Assembly: GCF_900104805.1 (NCBI RefSeq)
Contig: NZ_LT629751.1
Location: 1,965,001 to 2,029,000, forward strand
Source: Pseudomonas oryzae
GTDB lineage: Bacteria > Pseudomonadota > Gammaproteobacteria > Pseudomonadales > Pseudomonadaceae
Direction: 5' to 3'
Length of the DNA: 64,000 nucleotides
The position numbers were made by a program, and so were the translations under genes. Positions within the stretch are counted from its first letter, which is position 1; the number at the start of each line of letters is the position of its first letter. The notes below the pieces were generated by a model, which saw only the letters and a program-made list of their open reading frames with translations, searched no databases and had not been told where the DNA came from. This document shows, in pieces, positions 24,385 through 33,830 of this stretch.

Positions 24385-24868
24385 CGGCCGGGGTCCTCCT
24401 CACAATCTGTCTGGTACCACGGCGCCCGAGTGCGCCGAGGGCTGCACCCGTGCAACCACTCGGCCAGCGACGAATCGCAGCCCGCGCGGAATAGTGTGAC
24501 CCGCGCCGATCGCCGCTGCCAACGCCAAACCCCGCCTGGCGGCGGACGTGACGTTGCGGATCGCCCATGGCGCCGACCTCAGTCGTAGACGGCGAGGATG
24601 ACGCTGGACGACCTGCAGAAGGCGCAGGCCTGCACGCCCAGGGCGATGCCGATGGCCGCGCTCGGTATCCAGCGGCATGCGTGCGAGAAAACGGGTGGCG
24701 GTCATCAGCCCAGTCCCTGCCTGATTCATCTGTAGCGATGGCTTCACCTGAAGCAAGCCTCATACCAGCGACGACTGCCGCTGGTTGCGACACGCCCGGG
24801 CCGCATGCCGGAGCCGCGCGCCACTGCGCCATCACGCGATCCACGACGCTCCGGCCTGAGCGAGCAGC
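24385..24868. other. Spacer upstream of modB with no recognisable gene
   Basis: About 480 bases between modB and the selU terminator. Both strands were read. No frame gives a ModA-like or other recognisable protein, and no Moco-type leader or ModE palindrome was identified. One minus-strand frame (24400-24756) is arginine-rich and looks like non-coding high-GC sequence. The modB promoter must lie here, but no clear -35/-10 pair was found. Confidence 0.5.
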
Positions 24869-24903
24869 AAAAAGGGGACGTGCCCGGCCGGGCACGCCCC
24901 CTT
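24869..24903 (-). terminator. Intrinsic terminator of selD-selU
   Basis: CGTGCCCGG and CCGGGCACG (about 24879-24896) form a tight stem, extended by GGGG/CCCC. On the minus strand it is followed by a T-run (complement of 24869-24873). It lies 21 bases after the selU stop codon. Confidence 0.8.
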
Positions 24904-24923
24904 GTCGTTGCGCTGCGAAAGCC

Positions 24924-26024
24924 TCAGCGCCGGGCGCGCTGGCGCAGGTACTCGACCACCGCCTGCTGGTCGCCACTGAACTCGATGCGCGCCGCCTTGC
25001 TCTCGCGCTGATAGGCGTACATCGGGTCGTAGTACTCGCCGAGCAGGCCCTCGATCCAGCCACGGTGCAGGTCGACCTTGCCGCTGCGCAGCTGCTCTTC
25101 CAGCGCCTCGTCCATGATCGCCGCCAGGCGCTGGTAGCGCTCGCCGCCTAGGCGCTTGACGATGTTCCTGAGGCTCTGCCGCAGGCGCTCGGCGAAGGCC
25201 GGCAGGCCCTGCTCCGCGCCGTGCAGGGCGACGAACTCGGCGGACAGGTCGATCACGTAGTCGCCGAGGATGCGCTCGACGCGCCCTGCCAGGCTGTCCT
25301 CCAGCCACACCAGCGGGTATTCCTGCATGCCGTGGTGCAGCGGCAGCGGCAGCGAGCAGCTGCCGATCAGCCGGCTCTCGTCCTCGACCACGAACGCGTT
25401 GATGCCCTGCGCGCGCTTCTTCAGCAGGTCGATGGCCAGCAGGTTCTCGAAGTCGATCTGCCCGGGCTGCGGCGTGGCGTGCTTGCCGAAGCTGGAGCCG
25501 CGGTGGTTGGCGTGTCGTTCCAGATCGATGGCGTTGTCGAGCTGGGCCAGCACCTCGGTCTTGCCGGTGCCGGTCATGCCGCCGACGATGACGAAGTCGC
25601 ACTCGGCCACCGCCGCCTCGGTGGTATCGATGAGGAAGTTGCGCAGCGCCTTGTAGCCGCCGATCACCCGCGGATACTCGATGCCAGCCTCCTCCTTGAG
25701 CCACTGCTGGGTGATCTGCGAGCGCAGGCCGCCGCGGAAGCAGTACAGGTAGCCCTCGGGGTTGGCACGCGCGAAGGCGGCCCAGGCCTCGATGCGCTCG
25801 GCCTTGAGCTGGCCGCGAACCAGCTGGTGGCCCAGCTCGATGGCGGCGTCCTGGCCGTGCTGCTTGTAGCAGGTGCCGACCTTCTGCCGCTCGACGTCGT
25901 TCATCAGCGGCAGGTTGAGCGTGTTGGGGAAGGCGCCCTTGATGTATTCCACCGGGGCGCGCACGTCCATCAGCGGCACGTCGTTGAGAAAGATGTCGCG
26001 GTAATGGGCACTGTTGGGACGCAT
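24924..26024 (-). CDS. selU: tRNA 2-selenouridine synthase SelU (MnmH/YbbB)
   Basis: A 366-residue enzyme that replaces the sulfur of 2-thiouridine at tRNA wobble positions with selenium via a geranylated intermediate. Residues 1 to about 125 are a rhodanese domain with catalytic Cys95 ([10 protein letters not shown]). A P-loop domain follows (GGMTGTGKT, 148-156). The start at 26024 overlaps the selD stop by one base (TGATG), so the two are translationally coupled. SelD supplies the selenophosphate. Confidence 0.95.
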   Translation of the reverse strand: MRPNSAHYRDIFLNDVPLMDVRAPVEYIKGAFPNTLNLPLMNDVERQKVGTCYKQHGQDAAIELGHQLVRGQLKAERIEAWAAFARANPEGYLYCFRGGLRSQITQQWLKEEAGIEYPRVIGGYKALRNFLIDTTEAAVAECDFVIVGGMTGTGKTEVLAQLDNAIDLERHANHRGSSFGKHATPQPGQIDFENLLAIDLLKKRAQGINAFVVEDESRLIGSCSLPLPLHHGMQEYPLVWLEDSLAGRVERILGDYVIDLSAEFVALHGAEQGLPAFAERLRQSLRNIVKRLGGERYQRLAAIMDEALEEQLRSGKVDLHRGWIEGLLGEYYDPMYAYQRESKAARIEFSGDQQAVVEYLRQRARR

Positions 26025-27058
26025 CAGAGCACCTCTACCGCGTGGCTCTGTCGGGCCACCAGCGCGCCGATCGGCGCCAGCTCCAGGCCCAGCTCGGCAG
26101 CCACGGCGAGGAACTCGGCCTCGCCTTGCGGCTCCACGGCGAGCAGCAGGCCACCGCTGGTCTGCGGGTCGCAGAGCAGCAGCTTCTGCACTTCCGGCAG
26201 CGGCGCGATGCGCTCGCCGTAGCTGTCGAAGTTGCGCAGGGTGCCACCGGGCACGCAGCCCTGGTCCAGGTAGTAGTCGACGCTGGCGATGCGCGGCACT
26301 GCGGCATAGTCGATGCGCGCGGTCAGACCGCTGCCGTCGGCCATTTCCACCAGGTGGCCGAGCAGGCCGAAGCCGGTGACGTCGGTCATCGCCTTGACTT
26401 GCGCCAGCTTGCCGAAGCGCGCGCCGGGCTTGTTCAGCGTGCACATCCAGTCGCGGGCGAGGCCCACGTCCTCGGCGCGCAGCTTGCCCTTCTTCTCGGC
26501 GGTGGTGAGGATGCCGATGCCCAGCGGCTTGGACAGGTACAGCTTGCAGCCTTCGGTCGCGGTGTCGTTGCGCTTCATGAAGCGCTTCTCGACGATGCCG
26601 GTCACCGCCAGGCCGAAGATCGGTTCGGGGGCGTCGATGGAGTGGCCACCGGCCAGCGGGATGCCGGCAGCGTCGCACACCGCGCGGCCACCGCGCACCA
26701 CCTCGCGCGCCACTTCCGGCGCCAGCAGGTTGACCGGCCAGCCGAGGATGGCGATGGCCATCAGCGGGTCGCCGCCCATCGCGTAGATGTCGCTGATCGC
26801 ATTGGTGGCGGCGATGCGGCCAAAGTCGAAGGGATCGTCGACGATGGGCATGAAAAAGTCGGTGGTGGAGACCACCCCGCGCTCCTCGTCGATGGCGTAC
26901 ACCGCCGCGTCGTCACGCGAGGCGTTGCCGACCCACAGTTTCGGGTCGAGGTTCTGCGCGCCACTGCCGGCGAGGATCACTTCCAGCACCTTGGGGGAAA
27001 TCTTGCAGCCACAGCCGGCGCCGTGGCTGTACTGGGTGAGGCGGATCGGTTCGCTCAT
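26024..27058 (-). CDS. selD: Selenide, water dikinase SelD
   Basis: A 344-residue selenophosphate synthetase. The N-terminal catalytic motif is GAGCGCK, with Cys16 (not selenocysteine) as the active-site residue and Lys19. ATP-binding blocks [29 protein letters not shown] and [14 protein letters not shown] follow (the longest is given only as its key stretch, residues about 65-90). It uses ATP and selenide to make selenophosphate for SelU and possibly for selenocysteine. A ggag-type site (atggaggcac) precedes the ATG. Confidence 0.95.
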   Translation of the reverse strand: MSEPIRLTQYSHGAGCGCKISPKVLEVILAGSGAQNLDPKLWVGNASRDDAAVYAIDEERGVVSTTDFFMPIVDDPFDFGRIAATNAISDIYAMGGDPLMAIAILGWPVNLLAPEVAREVVRGGRAVCDAAGIPLAGGHSIDAPEPIFGLAVTGIVEKRFMKRNDTATEGCKLYLSKPLGIGILTTAEKKGKLRAEDVGLARDWMCTLNKPGARFGKLAQVKAMTDVTGFGLLGHLVEMADGSGLTARIDYAAVPRIASVDYYLDQGCVPGGTLRNFDSYGERIAPLPEVQKLLLCDPQTSGGLLLAVEPQGEAEFLAVAAELGLELAPIGALVARQSHAVEVL

Positions 27059-27244
27059 GGAGGCACTCCGGGGTCATTCTCGAGGCCGGGGATTCTAGCA
27101 AAGGGCGCGGGGCAACACCCACAGCCCGGCCGGCGAGGTCCATACTGAAACCATGGGCGTGGAGGATACGCAGATACGCGGCCGATACACCCGGCCGGCA
27201 GGCATGTAGCGCCAGGGCCGGCCAACTTTGCAGGGGGAAACATC

Positions 27245-28228
27245 ATGGGCAAAAGTGTCGCGCTGGTGCTGGGCTCGGGCGGCGCCCGGGGCTATGCGCA
27301 TATCGGCGTGATCGAGGAGCTGGAGGCGCGGGGCTACCGGATCGCCTGCATCGCCGGCAGCTCGATGGGCGCGGTGATCGGCGGCATCTACGCCGCCGGC
27401 AAGCTGCCGGTGTACCGCGACTGGGTGGAAACCCTCGACTATCTGGATCTGCTGCGCCTGCTCGACGTCAGCTTCTCGCTGGGGGCGATTCGCGGCGAGC
27501 GGGTGTTCGGGCGGATTCGCAAGTTCCTCGGCGACATCAACATCGAGGACCTGCCGATCCCCTACACCGCAGTGGCCACCGACCTGACCAACCAGCAGGA
27601 GGTGTGGTTCCAGGAAGGCTGCCTGCACCAGGCGATGCGCGCCTCGGCGGCGATCCCCAGCCTGTTCACCCCGGTGGTGCAAGGCTCGCGGGTGCTGGTG
27701 GACGGCGGCCTGCTCAACCCGATCCCGATCGTCCCGGTGGTGTCCAGTCGCTGCGATCTGATCGTCGCGGTCAACGTCAACGCCAGCAACCAGCTGCAGT
27801 ACGAGCTGCCGGTGCTCGAGCGGCCGCAGGCGATGAAGGGCCGCCTCGACCAGCTGATCGGCGCACTGGGCTCACATCTGCCGTTCCGCCGCCGTGACGA
27901 CGGCGAACTACCCGCCCTGCTCGGCGGTTCGGTGGAGCTGGAACCGACCCACTCGACCCACGGCGTCGCCGCGGCCAAGGCCAGCCATCTGCACGTAGTG
28001 GAGAACGAAGCCCCGGACAGCCTGCTGGAAATGATCAACCAGAGCATCGAGGTGATGCAGAACTCGCTGGCCCAGTACAAGATCGCCGGCTACCCGCCGG
28101 ACATCCTGGTCAACGTGCCCAAGCGGGTGTGCCGCTTCTTCGAGTTCTACAAGGCGCCGGAGCTGATCGCCCTGGGCCGGCAGATCGCCAGCGACTCGCT
28201 GGACAAGTACGAACTGCATCACCGCTGA
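27245..28228 (+). CDS. Patatin-like phospholipase (RssA/NTE type)
   Basis: A 327-residue serine lipid hydrolase. The oxyanion glycine loop is GSGGARGYAHIG (10-21), the nucleophile is Ser40 in GSSMG, and the dyad Asp is near residue 153 in VDGGLLNPIP. It has no signal peptide or transmembrane helix, so it should act on membrane lipids from the cytoplasm. The length fits the RssA group. agggggaaac precedes the ATG. It diverges from selD and converges with the DUF945 gene. Confidence 0.92.
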   Translation: MGKSVALVLGSGGARGYAHIGVIEELEARGYRIACIAGSSMGAVIGGIYAAGKLPVYRDWVETLDYLDLLRLLDVSFSLGAIRGERVFGRIRKFLGDINIEDLPIPYTAVATDLTNQQEVWFQEGCLHQAMRASAAIPSLFTPVVQGSRVLVDGGLLNPIPIVPVVSSRCDLIVAVNVNASNQLQYELPVLERPQAMKGRLDQLIGALGSHLPFRRRDDGELPALLGGSVELEPTHSTHGVAAAKASHLHVVENEAPDSLLEMINQSIEVMQNSLAQYKIAGYPPDILVNVPKRVCRFFEFYKAPELIALGRQIASDSLDKYELHHR

Positions 28229-28235
28229 AACGACA

Positions 28236-28264
28236 GCGGCGGGAGGCTTGCGCCTTCCCGCCGC
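28236..28264. terminator. Bidirectional hairpin between the patatin and DUF945 genes
   Basis: GCGGCGGGA near 28236 pairs with TCCCGCCGC ending at 28264, with further GGC/GCC pairing inside. It lies eight bases after the patatin stop and 24 bases after the end of the convergent gene. No strong T-run is present on either strand. Confidence 0.6.
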
Positions 28265-28288
28265 GTGCCGGCCGGCGGAGCCAACCGG

Positions 28289-29881
28289 TCATTCGCTCGC
28301 GCTGGCGTCCATCCCCTGCTCCGCCTCCAGAACCGCATCCGCCTCCGGCTCGAGCAGCCCGCGCATCTCGACCGGCTCTTCGCCGAGGCCGCCCATGCCG
28401 CCCGCCTCCGCCGCGCCCGACATCAGGCCCATGGCCTGCGGCGGCGCCATGGCCATCAGCAGGCCGGCGAACTCCTCGACCGGCATGACCTGGCCATTGA
28501 AATCGACCTGGCCGTCGGCGTAGCTCAGGCTGGTGACGATGTTGTCGCCCTCCACCCGGCCCACCTGCATCGAGGTAGCCATCATCCCGGCCATTTCCGC
28601 CGCCTCGGCGGCCTGACGGGCCACGGCGACGGGGTCGGCCTGCGGCTCGAGGGACGCCTGGTAGGTGATCAGGTCGCGGATCATCGGCTTGGCCAGCACC
28701 AGACGTGCATCCAGCCGGCTGACGAACTGGCGGGCCAGCTCCGGCGGCGGCAGCTCGAAGGACTGCGGCCTGGCCAGGTCGAAACGCAGGTTGAAGCTGC
28801 TCTCGCCGTTGGCGGTCTTCAGCGACAGGCGATCCAGCGACAGGCTCGGCTTGCCGGCGAGCAGCGCCTCGAGGCTCTGGCGCAGACGGGCCTCGTCGGT
28901 GTCCGCCAGCGCCGCGCTCGCCTCCGCCGTCTCGAGGCGGGCGAGGAACTCCTTGTACCAGCCCTCCAGCTGCTGCAAAGCCGCCACGTCGAGGTTGGCC
29001 ACGCTCATCCCCAGCCGCACCGAACCCAGCGGCTTGCCGGCGTAGCTGAGCGCGCCGACCGTGTAGTCGACGCTGCCGCCCAGGCTCTGCCCGCGCTCCT
29101 CGATCCGGTCGGTCTGCACGAAATCCTGCATCAGCAGCGCCGGCTGATCCTCGGCGAGCACCTCGGCCCTGGCCAACGCCAGGCGACTGCCGCCCACGTA
29201 GAAGCCCGAGGCGCCCAAGCGGTGATCGGTGCTCAGGGTCAGACCGGACAGGCGGATCTGCACCGCGCCCTCGGGACGGGCCAACTCGAAGCTCAGGTTG
29301 TCCATGCCGCCGTTCAGGCGCACGCTGGCGGCTTGCGCGCCCAGCGCCACGTCCAGGTCGAGGCCGGAAAAGCGCATGTTGCCCTCGGCGGAGGCGACCT
29401 CCAGCGGCTGCAGCCTGATCCGGCCGGTGACGCTCTCGTCGTAGCCCAGAGCCAGCGTGCCGGTCAGCGGTGCCGCGCCGCCGCTGCTGGTGAACCACGG
29501 CAGCACGGCGTCGGTCAGTTCCAGATTGAAGCGGCTGGCGGCCATCACCGGCTGGAACTGCATGGCCTGCAGGCGCGACAGCGGCAGCGGACCGTGTTCG
29601 ATGCGGTCGCTGAACAGCAGCTCGACCGGTGTACCGTCGTCGGACAGTGCATCCCCCAGATTGATCCGGTAGCGGGCCGTGCTGGAGAAGATGCCGCGCT
29701 CGAGCGACAGCAGCTCCATGCTGGCTCCCGCGCCGGGCAGCGCCTCGCGCAACTGTGCGTTGCTCTGGCTGATCGAGGCCTGCAAGGTGCCTTCCAGCTG
29801 GGTGCCGGTGTACCAGGGGGCGATCACGCCCAGCGCGCCCGCCGCGATCAGCAGGCCAAGGGCAATTCCTGTCTTGTGCAT
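28289..29881 (-). CDS. DUF945 (YdgA-type) family protein
   Basis: A 530-residue protein with an N-terminal signal anchor (KTGIALGLLIAAGALGVIAP) and a long beta-rich body typical of the YdgA/DUF945 family, with W-Y-G motifs (PWYTGTQLEGTL) just after the helix. It is expected in the periplasm attached to the inner membrane; the molecular role is unknown. ggaagag precedes the ATG at 29881. It is the last gene of the minus-strand run from gpsA, 44 bases after the AI-2E-type gene. Confidence 0.85.
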   Translation of the reverse strand: MHKTGIALGLLIAAGALGVIAPWYTGTQLEGTLQASISQSNAQLREALPGAGASMELLSLERGIFSSTARYRINLGDALSDDGTPVELLFSDRIEHGPLPLSRLQAMQFQPVMAASRFNLELTDAVLPWFTSSGGAAPLTGTLALGYDESVTGRIRLQPLEVASAEGNMRFSGLDLDVALGAQAASVRLNGGMDNLSFELARPEGAVQIRLSGLTLSTDHRLGASGFYVGGSRLALARAEVLAEDQPALLMQDFVQTDRIEERGQSLGGSVDYTVGALSYAGKPLGSVRLGMSVANLDVAALQQLEGWYKEFLARLETAEASAALADTDEARLRQSLEALLAGKPSLSLDRLSLKTANGESSFNLRFDLARPQSFELPPPELARQFVSRLDARLVLAKPMIRDLITYQASLEPQADPVAVARQAAEAAEMAGMMATSMQVGRVEGDNIVTSLSYADGQVDFNGQVMPVEEFAGLLMAMAPPQAMGLMSGAAEAGGMGGLGEEPVEMRGLLEPEADAVLEAEQGMDASASE

Positions 29882-29925
29882 TTCGACTCTTCCGTTGAGT
29901 GAGGTAGAAAGGGCGCCGCGGGGCC

Positions 29926-30996
29926 TCAGCCGGCATCTCTGGAATGCGGCGAATGTCGCTGGGGCGGCTGGTTGGCGAGCCAGTCGCCGATCAGGCTGTA
30001 GGCCACCGCCAACAGGGTCGGGCCGAGGAACAGGCCCATGAAGCCGAAGGCGAGAATGCCGCCGAACACGCCGAGCAGCACCACCACCAGCGGCAGGTTG
30101 CCTCCTCGACTGATCAGGTAAGGCTTGAGCACGTTGTCCACGCCACTGATCACCAGCAGCCCCCAGACCGCGAGGAACAGCCCCATGCCGTACTGGCCCT
30201 GCCAGAACAGCCAGGCGCTGGCCGGCATCCACACCAGCGGCGGCCCCATGGGAATCAGGCTGAGGACGAAGGTCAGGATGCCCAGCACCAGCGCACCGGG
30301 CACCCCGGCGATGAGCAGGCCGATGAAGGCCAGCAGTGCCTGGGCCGCCGCCGTGCCGATCACCCCGTTGACCACCCGCTGCACGGTGCCGGCGACCAGC
30401 TCGAGGTAGTGATCGGCCCGCCCGTGCATCAGCCGCTCCAGCAGCTGCCGGGCGTAGTCGGCCAGCCGCGGGCCATCGCGATAGAAGAAGAACACCAGCA
30501 CCAGACTCAGGGCCAGTTCGAGCACGCCACCACCGATCTGCGCGCTGCGCGCCAGCAGCCAGTTGCCGACCTCGCCCATGTACGGCTTGAGAGTGGCGAA
30601 CAGGGCCGCGCCCTGCACGTCCACGGTATTCCACAGCTCCAGCAGTTGCTCGCCGAACAGCGGCAGTTCGCCCAGCCAGGTCGGTGGATCGGGCAGACCG
30701 TCGACCTGCAGGTCACGCAGCAGGTCGAGGGTGTTGCGCACGCGGTCGGCCAGGTTGAAACCGAGCCAGGTCAGCGGCACCGCCACCAGCAACATCCAGC
30801 CGAGGGTCAGGATACCGGCCGCCGCCGACACCCGGCCACGCAGCAGGTAGGTGAGGCCACGCATCAGCGGCCAGCTGGCGAAGGCCAGTACCGCAGCCCA
30901 GAACAACGCCGACCAGAACGGCGCCAGCACCCACAGGCAGGCACCGAGCAGGCCCAGCATGAGGATCTGTACCAGCAAACGGTCGTGCTCGATCAT
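29926..30996 (-). CDS. AI-2E family (PerM-type) transporter
   Basis: A 356-residue inner-membrane protein with about eight hydrophobic segments. It shows the PerM/AI-2E pattern: VLFFFYRDG near the middle, VVNGVIGTAAAQALLAFIG, and the C-terminal LKPYLISRGGNLPLVVVLLG followed by GFMGLFLGP. Members export autoinducer-2, act as Na+/H+ antiporters or are unassigned, and the substrate here cannot be told. The start at 30996 (MIEHDRLL) is preferred; an earlier frame extension is arginine- and cysteine-rich and not plausible. Confidence 0.88.
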   Translation of the reverse strand: MIEHDRLLVQILMLGLLGACLWVLAPFWSALFWAAVLAFASWPLMRGLTYLLRGRVSAAAGILTLGWMLLVAVPLTWLGFNLADRVRNTLDLLRDLQVDGLPDPPTWLGELPLFGEQLLELWNTVDVQGAALFATLKPYMGEVGNWLLARSAQIGGGVLELALSLVLVFFFYRDGPRLADYARQLLERLMHGRADHYLELVAGTVQRVVNGVIGTAAAQALLAFIGLLIAGVPGALVLGILTFVLSLIPMGPPLVWMPASAWLFWQGQYGMGLFLAVWGLLVISGVDNVLKPYLISRGGNLPLVVVLLGVFGGILAFGFMGLFLGPTLLAVAYSLIGDWLANQPPQRHSPHSRDAG

Positions 30997-31051
30997 CGGG
31001 CCATCCCTAGCGAACTGGCGACAGTGCAAAGCGGAAGAACGGTCGTCGGCA

Positions 31052-31927
31052 TCAACGCAGCCGCTCCAGGCGCAGAGCTGGCGCCTCGGCCGCCGCACTT
31101 TCCAGGCGGGCCGCGCGGGTACCGCGCTCGATCAGCGCCTCGCGCCAGGCCGGCGCATCCTGGCCGCTCAGCTGCACACGCAGACCGGTATCCAGACGCA
31201 GGACCTTGGCCAGCAAGGCCAGCCAGGGATCGTCCGGCTCGCTGGGCAACCCGCTCAGGGTGAGCTCGCCGACATCCTTGAGCTGGCGCAGCAGGGTTTC
31301 CGCGTTGGGCAGGTGCTCGCCCAGCGGCGCCGCCGACTCCAGCAGCTCGACATGCAGGTAGGCGCGACGGGTGCCGCGGGTAACCGCGTAGAGCGCCACC
31401 AGGCTGTCCTGGCGCGGGGCGGCAAGCTGCAGGAGCAGGTAGGCCTGCTGCTCGTCCGGTCCGTAGAGTCGGGCGTTGCCGAACACGTTGTTGGCCCACA
31501 GGCTGCTGGCACCGCACTCGCGGCCCTCGCACCAGTGCAGGGCCCGTGCGCCCTGTTCCAGCAGGGTGGCGCGCACCTGGGCGAAGGCCTCGCCGCTGCC
31601 GTGACCCGGGGAGAGCTCGTAGGTCAGTGCGGTGAGCCGGCCGACGGCGTCGATCTCGGCATCCACGCGCAGGCGGCCGCTGATGCGGCGCAAGGCGCTC
31701 TGCGGATAGAGGCGCTCGACACTGTCCTGTACCCGGTAGTCGACGATCTCCGCACGCGCCGGGCGCGGCAGGATGTCCAGATCCGCGCTACCCGGCACTT
31801 CGGCGTGGGCGGGCAGCATGGCCAGGGCCGCCAGGCCAAGGACGGCGGCCGCGCCTCGGCGCAGGATGTTCGGCGGGCGGGCGGGGGACCGTGGCGAGCG
31901 GAAGCGCGCGCGGTACAACTCGATCAT
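31052..31927 (-). CDS. DUF4892-type periplasmic protein
   Basis: A 291-residue protein with an N-terminal hydrophobic export segment (GAAAVLGLAALAMLPAHAEV). The body contains LYPQSALRRISGRLR and EGRECGASSLWANNVFGNARLYGPDEQQAY (described by its key residues, two cysteines and NNVFG), which fits the DUF4892 family. A C-terminal part resembles an OmpA-like fold weakly (LRLDTGLRVQLSGQDA). ggaga precedes the ATG. The function is unknown. It is 50 bases after the alpha/beta hydrolase gene. Confidence 0.75.
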   Translation of the reverse strand: MIELYRARFRSPRSPARPPNILRRGAAAVLGLAALAMLPAHAEVPGSADLDILPRPARAEIVDYRVQDSVERLYPQSALRRISGRLRVDAEIDAVGRLTALTYELSPGHGSGEAFAQVRATLLEQGARALHWCEGRECGASSLWANNVFGNARLYGPDEQQAYLLLQLAAPRQDSLVALYAVTRGTRRAYLHVELLESAAPLGEHLPNAETLLRQLKDVGELTLSGLPSEPDDPWLALLAKVLRLDTGLRVQLSGQDAPAWREALIERGTRAARLESAAAEAPALRLERLR

Positions 31928-31977
31928 GCGGATTCTCCGTGCAATGACGTCCAGCCTCGGCAGTTGCCGGGAGCAAG

Positions 31978-32841
31978 TCAAGGTGCCGCGAACAAGGCTT
32001 TGAAACAGTCTGCAACGGCGGCGGCGCCGTGCTCGTCGTCCAGGTGCAGATGGTGCCCGCCGGGCAGTCGATGCAGGGTGATCGGCAGGCTCTCCAGCAC
32101 GGCCATCCAATGGGCATCGCGGATCGGCAGACCCTGCTCGGCCAGCACCAGGCTGGTCGGGCAGCGCAGCGCACGCGCGAAGGCCTCGGCCTGGGCCGGA
32201 CTCAGGCGCAGCGGCGAAGGCAGGGTCAGCCGCGGGTCGGTACGCCAGGTGTATCCGCCGGCGTGTGGCACCAGGCCGCGACCGGCGAGCAGCTCGGCCG
32301 CCTCCAGGCTGAGCGGGTAGCCGCCGCGCAGACGGGCCTCCACGGCCCGTTCGGCACTGGCGTAGACCGGCTTGCGCTTGCGCCCCGCGGCCAGCTGGGC
32401 GGTCAGCGCCTCGCCGAGCTTGGCCGGCGCCAGTTCGGGCTCGTGGGTCAGCGGGAACAGGCCGTCGATCAGTGCCAGACGCGACACCCGTTCGGGCAGG
32501 GCGGCGGCCAGCAGCGTCGCGACTATGGCGCCCAGCGAGTGGCCAAGCAGGGCGAAGCGTTGCCAGCCCAGCTCCTCGGCCACCAGCAGGGCGTCCAGAG
32601 CGTAGTCCCACAGCTGGTAGCCGGCGCCCGCGGCGCGGTGGCCGGAATGACCATGCCCGGCCAGGTCGAGGGCGACGATGCGCAGGCCGGGCAGCCTGGG
32701 CGCCAGGCGGGCGAAGCTCATCGCGTTATCCAGCCAGCCATGCAGGGCCAGCACCGGCTGACCGTCCTCGGGACCATAGAGGTGGGCGGCCAGCTCGATG
32801 TGCGGCAGATTGAAACGGACTTCCTCGACCTGAACGCTCAT
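31978..32841 (-). CDS. Alpha/beta-hydrolase
   Basis: A 287-residue alpha/beta-hydrolase-fold enzyme. It has the oxyanion HGWLDN motif (about 34-39), a GHGHSGH stretch, the nucleophile elbow GHSLGA (Ser near 101), and the C-terminal histidine in GGHHLHLD. It resembles the mesoderm-specific-transcript/serine-hydrolase group. The substrate is not known. It starts six bases after sixA. Confidence 0.88.
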   Translation of the reverse strand: MSVQVEEVRFNLPHIELAAHLYGPEDGQPVLALHGWLDNAMSFARLAPRLPGLRIVALDLAGHGHSGHRAAGAGYQLWDYALDALLVAEELGWQRFALLGHSLGAIVATLLAAALPERVSRLALIDGLFPLTHEPELAPAKLGEALTAQLAAGRKRKPVYASAERAVEARLRGGYPLSLEAAELLAGRGLVPHAGGYTWRTDPRLTLPSPLRLSPAQAEAFARALRCPTSLVLAEQGLPIRDAHWMAVLESLPITLHRLPGGHHLHLDDEHGAAAVADCFKALFAAP

Positions 32842-32847
32842 CTGGGA

Positions 32848-33315
32848 TCAGTGGCTCGGCGGATGATGCAGGGCGCGCAGGTCCATCAGCCCGGCGAGCG
32901 GCATCTCCCCCTCGAGCAGCGCCAGGGTCGCGGTGTTGAACACCACCGGCTGCTGCAGATGACCATGGACCAGCAAGCCGGCCAGCGCCCCCAGCAGCGG
33001 CTGGTGGCTGACCACCAGCAGATTGCGCTCGCGCCGCTCGGCCAGCACGCGCAGGGCCTCGCGCGGATCGTCGTCGGGGGTGATGCCGTCGAGGGTGATC
33101 AGTGCCGCCGCACGCCCCAGCGCCCCGTGCACCAGGTCGGCGGTCTGCTGCGCGCGCACGTAGGGGCTGACCAGGATGGCATCCAGCTCCTCGCCGAGCA
33201 GATGCCCGGCGGCATGCAGGGCCTCCTGGCGGCCGCGCTCGGTCAGCTCGCGCAGGTGATCCCCGGTGTGTACGTAGGGGCCGGCCTGACCATGGCGCAA
33301 CAGCCACAACCTCAC
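32848..33315 (-). CDS. sixA: Phosphohistidine phosphatase SixA
   Basis: A 155-residue histidine-phosphatase-superfamily protein. The RHG motif (Arg7-His8-Gly9) sits at the N-terminus, and ILVSPYVRAQQTA and VVSHQPLLG carry the other catalytic arginine and histidine. SixA removes phosphate from phosphohistidine proteins such as PTS-Ntr or HPt domains. Its start overlaps the preceding gene by four bases. Confidence 0.92.
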   Translation of the reverse strand: MRLWLLRHGQAGPYVHTGDHLRELTERGRQEALHAAGHLLGEELDAILVSPYVRAQQTADLVHGALGRAAALITLDGITPDDDPREALRVLAERRERNLLVVSHQPLLGALAGLLVHGHLQQPVVFNTATLALLEGEMPLAGLMDLRALHHPPSH

Positions 33316-33818
33316 TTCTTGGGCTCCGCCGGGGTATCCGGACCGGCCTCGGGCTTGCTCGTGCCCTCGGGGGCCGGCGCGGCATCGGGCTGCGGCGCTG
33401 CGACCGGCGGCTCGGCAGCAGGAGCGCTGGCGGTGGCATCAGGCGTGCCGGACGGCGTGTCCTCGACCGCAGACTCGTCGCGCGGCGCGGCCGGCTCCGG
33501 CGGGCGCACGTCGGCGGCGCTCACGGCCGCAGCCCCCTCCCCCTGCGGCTCGCGCGGGGTCGGCCAGTCGGAGAACGGCCAGGGCTTCTCGTCGCTGTGG
33601 AAACTGCCGAAGCGGCCGATCTGCGCCAGGTACTGGCTCAGGCTGTCGCCGAAGTTCATCACGTCGACATGCGGCCGGCCCTTGAACAGGCGATAGACCA
33701 GCTGCACCAGCACCACGGCCAGCAACACCAGCTCGGCGACCCGCCAGACGAGTACGAATACCGCTGTCCACAGCACTCGCAAGGCGAGGTTCTCACAGCT
33801 CTGTTTGTTCTCGGTCAT
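33312..33818 (-). CDS. DUF4389 membrane protein
   Basis: A 168-residue protein. A hydrophobic region (about 10-45, ALRVLWTAVFVLVWRVAELVL) anchors it, followed by GRPHVDVMNFGDSLSQYLAQI, which is the DUF4389 signature (given in part), and a proline/alanine-rich acidic tail of about 75 residues. The function is unknown. It is coupled to sixA by a four-base overlap and starts 12 bases after gpsA. Confidence 0.85.
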   Translation of the reverse strand: MTENKQSCENLALRVLWTAVFVLVWRVAELVLLAVVLVQLVYRLFKGRPHVDVMNFGDSLSQYLAQIGRFGSFHSDEKPWPFSDWPTPREPQGEGAAAVSAADVRPPEPAAPRDESAVEDTPSGTPDATASAPAAEPPVAAPQPDAAPAPEGTSKPEAGPDTPAEPKK

Positions 33819-33830
33819 GCAACGCTCTCC

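Noticed and set aside
24400-24756. A 118-codon minus-strand frame upstream of modB
   Set aside because: It has no signal peptide or ModA motifs and is an arginine-rich composition typical of non-coding high-GC DNA.
24924-26678. A selU-selD fusion read from a longer open frame
   Set aside because: The extension lies out of frame with selD and is shadow sequence. The TGATG junction shows two separate genes.
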